Shown here: one piece after another, positions 1 through 10,200 of the stretch | How the letters are laid out: the number at the start of each line of letters is the position of its first letter | How positions within the stretch are numbered: position 1 is the first letter of the stretch | Origin: Panagrolaimus kolymaensis | Taxonomy: Eukaryota; Nematoda; Chromadorea; Rhabditida; Panagrolaimidae | DNA length: 64,000 nt | NCBI GenBank assembly: GCA_028622995.1 | Contig: JAJQJQ010000004.1 | Coordinates: 9,238,001-9,302,000 of the forward strand | Reading direction: 5' to 3' | Position numbers and translations under genes: made by a program | The notes under the pieces: generated by a model | Told to the model about the DNA's origin: nothing | Seen by the model: only the letters and a program-made list of their open reading frames with translations | The model's database searches: none

Positions 1-934
1 TGCTGCTGCGTGAATGAATGATGCGTTTGTCTTTCATTCCTCTATTTTTTCCCTTCAAAAAAATTTATTTTGTTGAAACCCAAACGAAAAGGTTAGTTGT
101 TTGTTGCGAGAAGAAGAAAAAAAAAATGGCCAAGAGAGGCCACTCTTTTTTTTAGTCAGTCAGTCAATGGCCGGCCGTCGTCGCTTGTTATTTGCCAACC
201 AGCATTCATTCAAGCAACAACAAATAAATTTTTTTCCACTTTTTTTCCTTCAATTTGTTGCTTCTTCAAAATTTTTGTGTTTTGTTCTTTTTTTTGACGA
301 TGAAGTTTTGCACGTTTATATAAAGAAAAACAATTTCATATTTTTTTGGAAGGAAAATTTTTGCTATTCTATCAATTTTCGTGGTATTATTGAGCTTAAA
401 AAACGAAGAAAAATATATAAGATTTATAAGTTTTAAATTTTCGATCATCTTTGATTTTCGTTTTTTGGATGGGTCTATCTTTCTTTATCAAACAAAATCA
501 GAAATAAAAAATTCATTGACCTTTGATTTTTTTTACTTTTTTCCTTCCCATATTTTTTTCCTTTCTAACTTTCATGTTCTTTGTAGTTTTTATTTGATCA
601 CTAAAAAAAATACATTTAATCGTTGCCTTTTTTTTCGTCTTTAAAACAACTATCATTTTCTCATGGTTTATATTATTCTTTGTTTTTTTTGTGTTTTCTT
701 CCACGTTTTTATTATCGATCATTAAAACTACTTTTTTGTCCCATTTTTTGTGTCTCAAAATTACAGGTTTCGATTTGTTGAAAATATATTCGTTTCGATT
801 CCGAGTTCACTGATACTCTAAATTTAAAGCGACTAAAAGCTTTGAATAAAAAAGATTTTTGTTACAAATTATAATTTATAATTTTTTTAGTAAAACTTTG
901 TTCTTCAGCCTCTCTCATTTTTTTCATAAAAATT
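1..934. other. 5' flank of the malate dehydrogenase gene, no supported gene
   Basis: AT-rich sequence with long T and A runs. The open frames here are homopolymer-driven and mostly lack an ATG, so I call no gene. A T-rich tract ending in an acceptor-like CAG at about 906-908 lies 26 nt before the MDH start codon at 935; this could be a spliced-leader acceptor or the end of a 5' UTR intron. The TTACAG near 761-766 is a second possible acceptor. A promoter cannot be pinpointed. Confidence 0.5.
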
Positions 935-2637
935 ATGTCAACACCTCTTCGAGTTCTTGTCACTGGTGCAGCCGGACAAATTGGTTATGCCGTTGTTCTT
1001 CAAATTGCTAAAGGCGATGTATTTGGCACCGATCAACCCATCGTTTTAGTGCTTTTGGATATTCCTCCACTTGCCACTGCTTTGGATGGAGTTAAATTGG
1101 AACTTATCGATTGTGCACTTCCAACTCTTCATGGTAACCAAAATTTATTTTATATATTCTTTGATCACAAAAAAAACCCAGAAAATTTTTATATTCTTTT
1201 GCCCCAAAATAATTTGCTTTTTTCATATTCTTAAAAAAAGTTATTTACCTAACTAAAAATTCCAAATATTTTTTAGGAGTTGAAGCTGTTACAAATGAAG
1301 CTGATGCATTTAAAGATATTGATTATGCTTTCCTTATTGGAGCTATGCCACGAAAGGAAGGCATGGAACGCAAGGATCTTCTCGCGGCCAATGTTCGAAT
1401 CTTTAAAAGCCAGGGTCAAGCTCTTGCAAATTATTCAAAACCCTCCGTTAAAGTTCTTGTGGTTGGAAATCCCGCTAATACAAATGCTTTAATTGCTGCT
1501 AAATATGCTGCAGGAAAAATTCCTGAACAAAATTTCAGTGCTATGACTCGATTGGATCATAATCGAGCTGCAGCTCAAGTAAGTCTTTTAATCAAAAAAA
1601 TTTGGAATATAAGAAACTAACAAATTTTGTTTTTTAGATCGCATTAAAAGCAGGCGTTCCAGTAGGAAATGTAAAAAATGTTACAATTTGGGGAAATCAT
1701 TCAGGCACTCAATTCCCAGATGCTACCTATGCTAAAGTTACTAAAGATGGACATGAACTTGATGCATATTCAGCTGTAAATGATAAAGCTTGGATTCAAG
1801 GAGATTTCATTTCAGTAAGCTTTTTTTTTTTGCCCTTTCAGACTAAGGAAGCAAGGTGGTTGTTGGTTTTCAAGCTTTCTTGAAACAAAACTTTTCGAAT
1901 TTCTTTGCACTGAAAATGGATTTTAGAAACACATATCTTCGAATTGAGTTTCAGAAAAGCAAAACTCCATTCTAAAAAATTCCAAATTGGTTTTTATTTT
2001 TTGACAATTTTTGGATTTTAGAAGCATTTTAGTAATCTAACATTAGCTAAATTTTCCATGAAAAATAATTTTTTTGGTAACCCACGTTTAAGTTTTGCTA
2101 AAAAAAATTTAAGGATAGAAAATTTGACTAAAAACTATCAAGATTCAATCCAAATTTTTTGTGCATCGGTTGGTTCGATGATTTGAAACTCATAAAAATC
2201 TTCCTATCTTTTCGAATCAATTTTAAATAATTAACTTCTCTGACAAATCAGACCCCGAAATCTTTAATCAAACTTTATTTACCTCTAAATTCTTTTAGAC
2301 TGTTCAAAAACGTGGTGCAGTAATTATTGAAAAACGTAAACTTTCTTCTGCTATGTCTGCCGCCAAAGCTGCATGTGATCATATGCGAGATTGGCATTTC
2401 GGCACTCCTTCAGGCCAACACGTTTCCATGGCTATCGTTTCTGATGGATCTTATGGAGTTCCTAAAGGCTTAGTATATTCTTATCCCGTCACCGTTGATG
2501 GTTCATCAAAACAATGGAAAATTGTTCAAGGTTTAAAAATTGATGAATTTGCTCAAAGTAAACTTGATGCAACCACAAAAGAACTTGAAGAAGAACGGGA
2601 TGATGCTCTTGCAGCTTGTGAAGAATCAAAACAATAA
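935..2637 (+). CDS. mdh-1: Malate dehydrogenase, cytosolic type
   Basis: Interconverts malate and oxaloacetate with NAD(H) in the cytosol, as part of the malate-aspartate shuttle. Four exons: 935-1133, 1277-1578, 1638-1814 and 2299-2637, giving 338 residues, the normal length for the cytosolic family. The N-terminus starts directly at the Rossmann fold with the dinucleotide loop TGAAGQIGY (about residues 10-18) and has no mitochondrial presequence. The cytosolic-type signature [13 protein letters not shown] follows in exon 2, and the proton-acceptor histidine lies in [11 protein letters not shown] (His about 188). Introns 1 and 2 are short; intron 3 is 484 bp and shows nothing recognisable. 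An AATAAA overlaps the stop codon (2633-2638) and another lies near 2744. Family assignment is very secure; the symbol follows the C. elegans orthologue. Confidence 0.96.
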
Positions 2638-3249
2638 ATAAAAATATTAGTTTTGTTTTGAGGAGAGAAAATTTTTTTTCTTGAGAAGTTGAAAAAAAAA
2701 ATAGTAGTTATTATTTTATATATTTTTTATGAAAATTTTTTAGAATAAATATGTATTTAAAAAAATAAAAATGTTTGCTAAATTAATTACAAAAAAAAAA
2801 TGTTACAGTTACTGGAAATTTTCTAAGATCGAAACTTTGTCGACAGAGAATATTTCGTTTTAATAATTTTTTAATTCTCCAACCATTTTTCGAGAAACAA
2901 AATTCCGCTTTTCTTTTGTTTCTTTTGATTTTATTGTATCAGATTATTAGAACAAAACTTTTTTGTAGTCAAAAGTTATTTTTTGTTGGAATTTTTATAA
3001 TCAAGAAATTCCAGAAATCAGCATACAAAAAATAAATCTTTTTGGAAAATAAAACTTTCACAAGTTTTTTACATTCGAGAAAATTTGCATAAAAGAATAA
3101 GCTTTTTTTGACGATTGAGTTTTTTCACTTTCATTTTGTGATTTTTATTCATTCATTCATTTTTTCGTGCTGCTGAAACATCGACAACATTTTTTTGTGA
3201 ACAAAAAAAAATCTATCTATCTTTGAAGAAAAAGAAAAAAGAAAAAAAT
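2638..3249. other. 3' UTR of MDH and intergenic spacer
   Basis: AT-rich spacer with the likely MDH polyadenylation signals at its left end. I see no coding signal, RNA gene or repeat. The right end holds ATTCATTCATTC and CTATCTATCT short runs upstream of the next start codon. Confidence 0.5.
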
Positions 3250-3624
3250 ATGGATGATTCAAATTCAATTTCAAAAGAAAATATGAATATTTATGAACCA
3301 TTTACAGTAAGCTTTTTTTTAAACTTTTATTTTTTAACTCATATTTTTCTATATATTTTTCAGGAATGTCGCCATCTTCCTTCAAGTTTAACTCATTTTG
3401 AAACGCTGTTCATTATTTTGGTTCAAATTATGCTATTCATCACTTATCTTCTCATTATCACATATATATGGATGTTAAAGGTTCGAGAAAAGGCTCAAAA
3501 TTATCTTCATGCTTTACCAAATCGCAAGATGATTCAATATATGAAAAAACAACGAAAAAGTCCATTCAAACTTTCAACAAATTCTGAAATCAAAAACAAT
3601 AACGACGACAACAATGAAGACTGA
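3250..3624 (+). CDS. Small single-pass membrane protein, unknown function
   Basis: Two exons, 3250-3306 and 3364-3624, give 105 residues. The start MDDSNSISK is preferred over an in-frame upstream ATG (3223) that would prefix only lysines and glutamates. The chain has a short acidic N-terminus, one hydrophobic helix of about 25 residues (FETLFIILVQIMLFITYLLI onward, about residues 31-55), then a basic juxtamembrane tail (KVREKAQNYLHALPNRK) and an Asn/Asp-rich end. This topology resembles small ion-channel accessory subunits such as KCNE/MPS proteins, but I see no sequence signature that proves it. The 57-nt intron has good GTAAGC and TTTTCAG sites and happens to be in frame without a stop, so an intron-retained form of 124 residues is also possible. 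Confidence 0.6.
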   Translation: MDDSNSISKENMNIYEPFTVSFFLNFYFLTHIFLYIFQECRHLPSSLTHFETLFIILVQIMLFITYLLIITYIWMLKVREKAQNYLHALPNRKMIQYMKKQRKSPFKLSTNSEIKNNNDDNNED

Positions 3625-4121
3625 TGCTTGGGAAAAAAGATGGAAAATGGAAAACCTCAAACTTTTTGTAAATGTGTATGTTTTTGAATTTTGTAATAAT
3701 AATTTTGTGTTTTTTTGGATAAATAAATAATTGGATTCTTTTTTTTTCATATTTTTTTTCTTTGTGCAAATTTTTAAGGGCCGCCCGATGCTTTTTGAAA
3801 CCGTTGTTAGTCAGCAGTAATCAAAGAAAAATATATGTATGAGCCGGAATAAAATAAAAAAGAAACTTTTTAACAAAACAAAAAACTTGCTTGTTAAATT
3901 TTTTCGTTTTTTCTTTCTTTTATGGAAGCACTTTTATTTATCAAAAATAGGAGTTCCATGCTTACGGAAACTAGCTGAAATAAACTTTATTGGTGGCTTT
4001 TTCGCTAAAACTAAAAATTTTAGTTAAATGAAAATAGATTCATTAAAGCCAAGCTTGACTAACAATTTTTTTTAGTTTTCAAATCCATTTATTTTTCCGG
4101 AAAGTTTTAATTTTTCAAATT
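3625..4121. other. Intergenic spacer
   Basis: Begins with the 3' UTR of the small membrane-protein gene (AATAAATAAATAA near 3720). An open frame at 3839-4027 starts with a non-ATG codon and is low-complexity, so it is not called. Nothing else is visible. Confidence 0.45.
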
Positions 4122-4615
4122 ATGGGAAATTTCGCTTTTTGTGTTGCATTTTGCTGTTGCATCCTTTGTTTTATATTATTTCCCGCTGCTTTAATTGTAA
4201 GTTATTGGTATTGCCTCTACGAAGTTGCTGGAGCTCATATAATTTCCATTATTTCAATCGCATATTTTTCCATTGCAATTTTATCTAATTTTATTGTGGA
4301 TATTTTTGGTTTTATTGTTTTATGTGGTCTAAGTCGCACGAATTGTTTATATTTTTTATTGTAATGTTAGTCTTTTCTTTTCTCGAACATCGCGATAAAT
4401 TATAATTTGGGCTTTTTTTTCAGGCAATTCCAATAGGTCTCAATATATGGGGTTTAATTCTTTCGATTCATCTTTTTAATTCCGGTGCACATCAATGTCC
4501 AGTTGCTGCTACTGATGGTCCCGTCAATTGTGTTCATTTAATCGTAATTTTCGGAATTACACTTTATTTAAATATTTTTCAAGGCGGTTATGTAGTTAAA
4601 CAACGAGAATCATAA
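4122..4615 (+). CDS. Four-helix membrane protein family, copy 1 (exon junction unresolved; possible pseudogene)
   Basis: First of three tandem paralogues. Exon 1 (from 4122) encodes MGNFAFCVAFCCC, two hydrophobic helices and the family core FPAALIVSYWYCLYEVAGAH. Exon 2 (4424-4615) encodes AIPIGLNIWGLILSIHLFNS, a cysteine pair (HQCP and VNCV) and a last helix ending NIFQGGYVVKQRES. Exon 2 must be entered in phase 0, but the obvious donors GTAATG (4362) and GTTAGT (4368) are out of phase or lie behind an in-frame TAA at 4362-4364. Either a weak phase-0 donor upstream is used (for example GTTTTA near 4315), or the copy carries a 1-nt frameshift in a T run, real or from sequencing. I do not recognise the family; four membrane passes with a cysteine loop suggest a tetraspan-like surface protein. 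Confidence 0.5.
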
Positions 4616-5151
4616 ATAATAATAAAAATATTATGAGATCGTTTGCTTTTTTAATTTGGTAAAACATATTTTGATATTGAAATAATAAAAGAAAATTGTT
4701 TTTCCGAAGCTCAAATAAAATTATTTATTGGCAATTAAATGTTAAAAAAAATTTGTATGTTAGTTTTTATCATTAAGATTTTCGTTTATCTCCTTTCCTT
4801 TTTTTGTTTTCTTTGACAACAGCTACGTGTCAGCCAAAAAGGTAAAAAAAATGAGTCAACATAAAAAAACTTTTACATAAAATAATTTTTTTTTCTTCTT
4901 CTGCTGGTTTCTTCTACTTATCAAATGAGAAAATTCTTATCAAAATAAAAAGTGATACCAGCATCCAAAAAAGCAAACGAGCAGTAATAAAATATTTTTT
5001 AGTGAATTTTCTTTTAAAATTGAAAAAAAAAACAGTTTCCATCTTTTTCCATTTTTCGCTTTGATGCAAACTTTTTATTTTAGACTTTTTTTTAAATAAT
5101 TAAATTTAAAAAAATTTCAGACTACAAATTAACAAAATAAATTTTGCGATT
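4616..5151. other. Spacer between membrane-protein copies 1 and 2
   Basis: AT-rich spacer with likely polyadenylation signals for copy 1 (AATAAAA near 4620 and 4715). A TTTCAG near 5120 precedes the copy 2 start by about 30 nt, a possible spliced-leader acceptor. No gene or repeat seen. Confidence 0.4.
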
Positions 5152-5674
5152 ATGGGAAAAAATTGTTTTGTTTTTTGTGTTGCATTTTGCTGTTGCCTGC
5201 TTTTTTGTATTTTACTTCCAGCCGCTTTAATTTTTACTTGGTGGTATTGTTTGTATGAAGTAGCTGGAGTCCATGTAATTTCAATTATATCAATCGTATA
5301 TTTTTCCATAGCACTTTTATCACATTTTATTATCGATTGTTTGGGTTTAATTGCTTTGTGTTTGAGTTGCGCAAATTTGTTATTCTTTTTATGCTTTTTT
5401 ATTTGTGAAGTAAGTTCTCTTTTTATTTATTTTTCAATACGAAAATTCTCTTTTTTTTAACGCCAACTTTTTTTAGGCCATTCCAATAGGTTTCAATATT
5501 TGGGGCTTGGTTCTTTCCGTGCATCTTTTGGATTCGGGCGCCCATCAATGCCCAATATCTGGTGGCTCTGCTAATTGTGTCCTTTTAATTGTGGTTTTTG
5601 GTATTTCACTTTTTTTAAATATTTTTCAAGGCGGATATCAATATAAACGAAGAGAAGCTTTAGATAATGCATAA
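5152..5674 (+). CDS. Four-helix membrane protein family, copy 2 (intact)
   Basis: The cleanest copy of the tandem family. Exons 5152-5409 and 5477-5674 join in phase 0 (donor GTAAGT, acceptor TTTTTAG) to give 151 residues. It has four hydrophobic segments, roughly residues 5-30, 40-60, 64-86 and 120-142, with the conserved block FPAA/LPAA-x-I-x-x-W/Y-W-YCLYEVAG between helices 1 and 2 and a short loop holding HQCP and NCV before the last helix. It ends in a basic, presumably cytoplasmic tail (YKRREALDNA). Function is unknown. The equal exon structure and high similarity to the flanking copies show recent tandem duplication. Confidence 0.72.
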
Positions 5675-6113
5675 AAAAATTCTTAGAATTTTCTTTAAAA
5701 TTTTTTTATCAATCCATTTTAAATATAATATGTATGGTTTTTGAATTTGTCTTTCTTATTGTTAATCAAAAAAATAAATAATTTTTATTCTTTTTTACAG
5801 AAAATAAATATTAAAGCTTTATCACTTAACTGCTTAAGTCAATTAAAAAAAATAAATAATAAAAAATAAAAACATAACTATAAAAATTAGTCACGATTAC
5901 AAAAAAAACTAATAAAAAAATTTTTAGTGGGTGTTTTAGCTCCTACTTTTTTTCCTTATCAGCAGCCAACACATATGCAAGTATTATAAGCTTCCTCAAA
6001 AAAAAAAACATTAACAAAAAAAATAATATATAAATAAAATTAAAATCACAAAAATATTAACTTTTATTTATTTTTCAAGTTTCTAAATTTTTTTATTTAA
6101 AAAAAGCTTAAAA
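5675..6113. other. Spacer between membrane-protein copies 2 and 3
   Basis: Very AT-rich, with several AATAAA hexamers near 5772-5810 and 5850-5870 that could serve copy 2. No gene seen. Confidence 0.4.
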
Positions 6114-6906
6114 ATGTTTAAAATTTTTTGCTTGATTGGAATTGTTTTTGCTTGTTGCTTTTTATGCTTATTTATATTTCCAGCAGCTGTAATTTTCACT
6201 TATTGGTATTGTTTGTATAAAATTGCTGGAGCCCATGTGATTTCAATTGTTTCAATCGTTTATTACTCTTTTGCATTATTTTTTCATTGCAGCATTCAAA
6301 TTTTGGGTTTTATTGCTTTATGCTGTACCACTTGTGGACAAGGCCAATTTTCAACGGGCTTTATATATTTGTCTTTAGCTTTCCTCTGTGCTGTAAGTTT
6401 ACTATATTTTATCGACCATTAAAAATCTCGACAAGCCAAATAAAAAAATTGTTGAATTTGTGTCTCGCCAAGAAAATAATATGCATATTTATTCTTTGAA
6501 GAGTTTTTTGGAGTTCATAGATATTAAAAAATTTTTATTCTATTCCGTTAGGTTTTAATATTTGGGGTTTAATCCTTTCCATTCACCTCCTGAATTCCAA
6601 AGCTCTTCAATGCCCTACGGATGGAGCAGATTGTGTAATTATAATTGTTGTATTTGCAATTTCAATTTTTTTAAATTCCTCTCAAATATTTTCTTGCAAG
6701 AAAAATGATAGTCTCCAAACATCATCATATCGTGTGCCACAAATTAATGCTCAAAATCTCTTTAGTAGTGGTGAGTCACAATAATTTTAATATTTTAAAT
6801 TTTGATAATAAAAAAAAAAATTACTTTTTTAGTTTTAAAAAATTTCGGTACAGCCGACGATGCTACCTTTAATGGATTTCCTGAACGTCCAGAAAATAAT
6901 GTTTAG
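6114..6906 (+). CDS. Four-helix membrane protein family, copy 3 (altered splice site, extra C-terminal exon)
   Basis: Third paralogue. Exon 1 is 6114-6392 (donor GTAAGT). By alignment with copy 2, the ancestral acceptor TTTTTAG before the AIPIG block has become TTTTTAT (about 6535-6541) and cannot work. The next upstream AG, in TTCATAG (6515-6521 region, exon start 6521), is in frame and would add six residues (ILKNFY) before SIPLGFNIWG. Exon 2 then runs 6521-6770 and a third exon 6833-6906 (phase 1, TTTTTTAG acceptor) adds a soluble tail ending PERPENNV that the other copies lack. The total is about 200 residues. The splice shift is inferred from sequence only; function is unknown. Confidence 0.6.
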
Positions 6907-7279
6907 CAACAAAAAGAAAAAAAAATGTTTGGATCGAGAATTTTTTTTCTTGAACAAACATTTTTAGTTTTTATCTAAAAATATTTTTTTGCCCAGCTAT
7001 TTCTCTTGCTCCAGTTTGTTTTACTTTTTGTTTTAAAGATTATTTAAGAATCGACGTAATCTTTAACAGTTATATAAAAGTTTTTTTTATTCGCAAGAGT
7101 TAAATATCAAATTATTTACAAAAAAAAAACAAAGTTATCCCAATTGCAGTTTTTTACTCTATCAAATAAAAAAGCAGGAAAGATGTCTCAGTTTAAAATT
7201 AAATTTTTCTTTTGAAAGACTAGAAAAAAAATTTACAAAAAGAAAACAAGGACAGTTTAAAAAAAAATGTTGAGATCAA
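6907..7279. other. Convergent spacer between membrane-protein copy 3 and GGT
   Basis: The two genes end tail to tail here. From about 7012 the CAGTTT-type motif of the neighbouring GGT introns already appears (7012, 7067, 7147, 7188, 7253), so the motif array reaches past the GGT stop codon into its 3' UTR or flank. Confidence 0.5.
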
Positions 7280-10200
7280 TTAATAACCTTCAGGATGCTG
7301 ATTGGATTTTCGACGATAATCGCCATTAGCATAAATATATCCATCGTTTTCATCCACAACTATCGCTTGAACAATCCCTTCAAAGCCAGTTGTGGGTTTG
7401 AATTTTTGGCCGAATTTGATTTCAAGATCTTTTAAAAGTTGCTGAAAAAAAAATGTTGAAGGATTTATTTTTCACTTATAAACATGAAAACACAGTTTAA
7501 ATAAAAATATATGATTTTTTATATATAAAAAAGATTATTGAATTTTAATGAAAAAACAATTACAAGTTAGAACTCAGTTTTTATGTTGAAAAAAAAATAG
7601 CAAAGGTAAGCGTATTTTATTAATTCGCCATAATCCAATATTTAACAGTTTTTAAGTCCACATAAAAAGAATGATCACAGTTTTCAAAGCTACAAAAAGT
7701 TTACAAATATTTTGTTTGCTAATTTTTTTTCTGAGAAAATTTTATATAATCAGCAAAATCAAGTAACGTTTTTATAAAAACTTTATTTTTCAAAAGTAAA
7801 TTAAATTTTTTTATTATATTTAGTTTAAAATTACACCAAAAAAACGTGTAATCCAGTTTTTTTGATTTCAGTAAAAAAATGCAAATTTGGGATTGTTTGA
7901 AGGAATAATACAGTGTTTTGCAGTTTTAAAAGACCAATTAAGGTTCATCAATAAGAAAAAAGACAATATTTTTTTTATTGTTTTGTTAATAACAGTTAAA
8001 TTAAAAATTATAAGAAGAAATAATTTTAAGGATTGCTTAATTTTTCAAAATATTTTTTTGATAACTGAATCACAACCTTCGCAGTTTTAAACAAACCATT
8101 TAGGTTTAATAAAAGCAAGCGAATTCGGTTTTATTTTTACAGTTATAAAAAATTATCATAAAAAAAGAAAAAATAATCTTGAAAATTATAAGATTCATCG
8201 ATTCCTTGTTTTTTAAAGGAAAGAAAATTTTTGTATGTGAAAATAATAAGGAGATCAACAGTTTTATAAGAAAAAAGTTCGATGAAAATTGGAACAGTTT
8301 AATTTTATTTTAAAAATATTTCTTCCTTACTTTTCAATAATCCAATTTATTTCAAAAAAAAATAAGGACGTTCAATGTCGATTATTTTTCTCAGCTTCAA
8401 TTAAAATTAAAACTTTCAATAGAAAAAATGACAAAAACAATTTTTTTAAATATTTTAAAAATTAATTTGGTTTTTAGGTTGATTATTAAAAATAGCAAAA
8501 AAATCTTAGTGCATTAATCTTTCCATCACCCTTAGGATTAAACAGTTTAATTTTTATACAAAACTTTTTATTTTTTTATTTTTTTCCCAAATGTTTCTAT
8601 CGCTCGCAGTTAAACCTTTTCTTCTTTTTAGTTTATTACAAAATAAAACTTACTGGAGGAGTATTATCTTCAAATTGAGTGATATCGGGTGTAAATTGAT
8701 TATGCAAAGATGGGGCATCGATTGCTTCTTTAATAGTTTCATTAAAGCATAAAACTCGAATAATTGGTCGAGAAACAGCTGAAATAATTTTAGATCCACC
8801 TGAAGCTCCAATAACCATTTTAACTTTTCCAGAATTTTGGTGGTAAATAATCATGGGAGCCATGGAACTCATGGGTCTTTTTCCAGGTTCAATAAAATTT
8901 GATTCTGATGGAGCAAAACCAAATCCATTGGCCATTCCGGGAGTTGAGAAATCATCCATTTCATCATTCCATATTATTCCAAGCGATGAAGCCACGGAAG
9001 CTCCAAACCATCTATTTATTGTGGTCGTGGCAGACACAGCATTTCCAAATTCATCCAATGCCGAAACATGAGAAGTTCCATGATCTTCTGGATGCACTTG
9101 ATTATTTCCACCATAATAATTTGTGGGTTGAGCATAATTTCTTAATCGGGAATATACTTCAGAAATATATTGTCTGGTCGTCATATTTTTAGCTAATTCA
9201 TAGGCTTCTGGAACAAAATCAGCATCCCCAAGTAAAGTTCTTTGGGCATATGCAAATTTTTGGAATTCTATGATGTCATGATAATATTCGGGGTTGTTGT
9301 AAAGCTAAAAATAACTCTGCTTAAAGGATCGCAGTTTAATTGAAATTTTTAGAAAATAAAATATTCTTTAAATTCAGTTTTTTTAAATTTAACTAAAAAA
9401 GTATCTGATCGCAACGAAATAGTTTTACTTTATTTTTACAAAAATTGAGTAAAGATTCTTCACCTTTTTCGATCCAGTTTTTTTTATTGTTTATGATACA
9501 CATTAAATGGAAAATGTTCTTTAGAAATTGGAGATGCTTGCCCAGTTAAAAAAATAGAAACAAAAAAATTTAATATGAGCTTGAAATTTATGCGCAAAAA
9601 AAATTTTTTACTCATAAAAATATTAAAGATTATTTTTTTATGGGTCGCAGTTTATAATTAAATTTTAAAGGAATAAAGTTTTCTAAATGTTTATTGCAAT
9701 TTCCAGTTTTTTAACGTCTATAAGATTTAAATGATATGGTAATCAATTTCGAGAACAACTCTCGCTGTTACAGTTTAAAAAAAAAAAGTTTTATTATTTG
9801 AAAAAATAAAATACAATAATTTGTTCCGAAATTAGTAAGCAAAAAACTTTAAATAAAGATTTATAGGCGTGTTCTTGCTCTACAGTTTCAAAAAAAATTA
9901 ATATTTTCTCGGTTTTAATAAAATCACCGAATTATCTTTGACAGTTTTCGTAAAATATTTCTAAATATGAAAAATTGCTATTTCATTTCTTTTGAAAATT
10001 TTTAAAATCTTATGGACAACTCCGTAGTGTTCAGTTTCTGAATTAATATATTAAACTATTGATTACGAAGAAGAATAACTTTTTACGCCCTCTTTTTTTA
10101 TGCTATCAGTTTTTTTTCAACTTAAATAAAAATAATTTTGCTTACCGCATTTATTGGGTTCCAAAGGTGTTTGTGATCACAATATCGAGCTAAAAGCGTG

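Noticed and set aside
97..644. Open frames at the left end of the window
   Set aside because: They begin with TTG or ATG in poly-A/T DNA, are rich in Phe/Lys, and have no splice or family support.
5106..5309. Minus-strand frame over membrane-protein copy 2
   Set aside because: Shadow of the real + strand exon, whose paralogues and splice sites are consistent.
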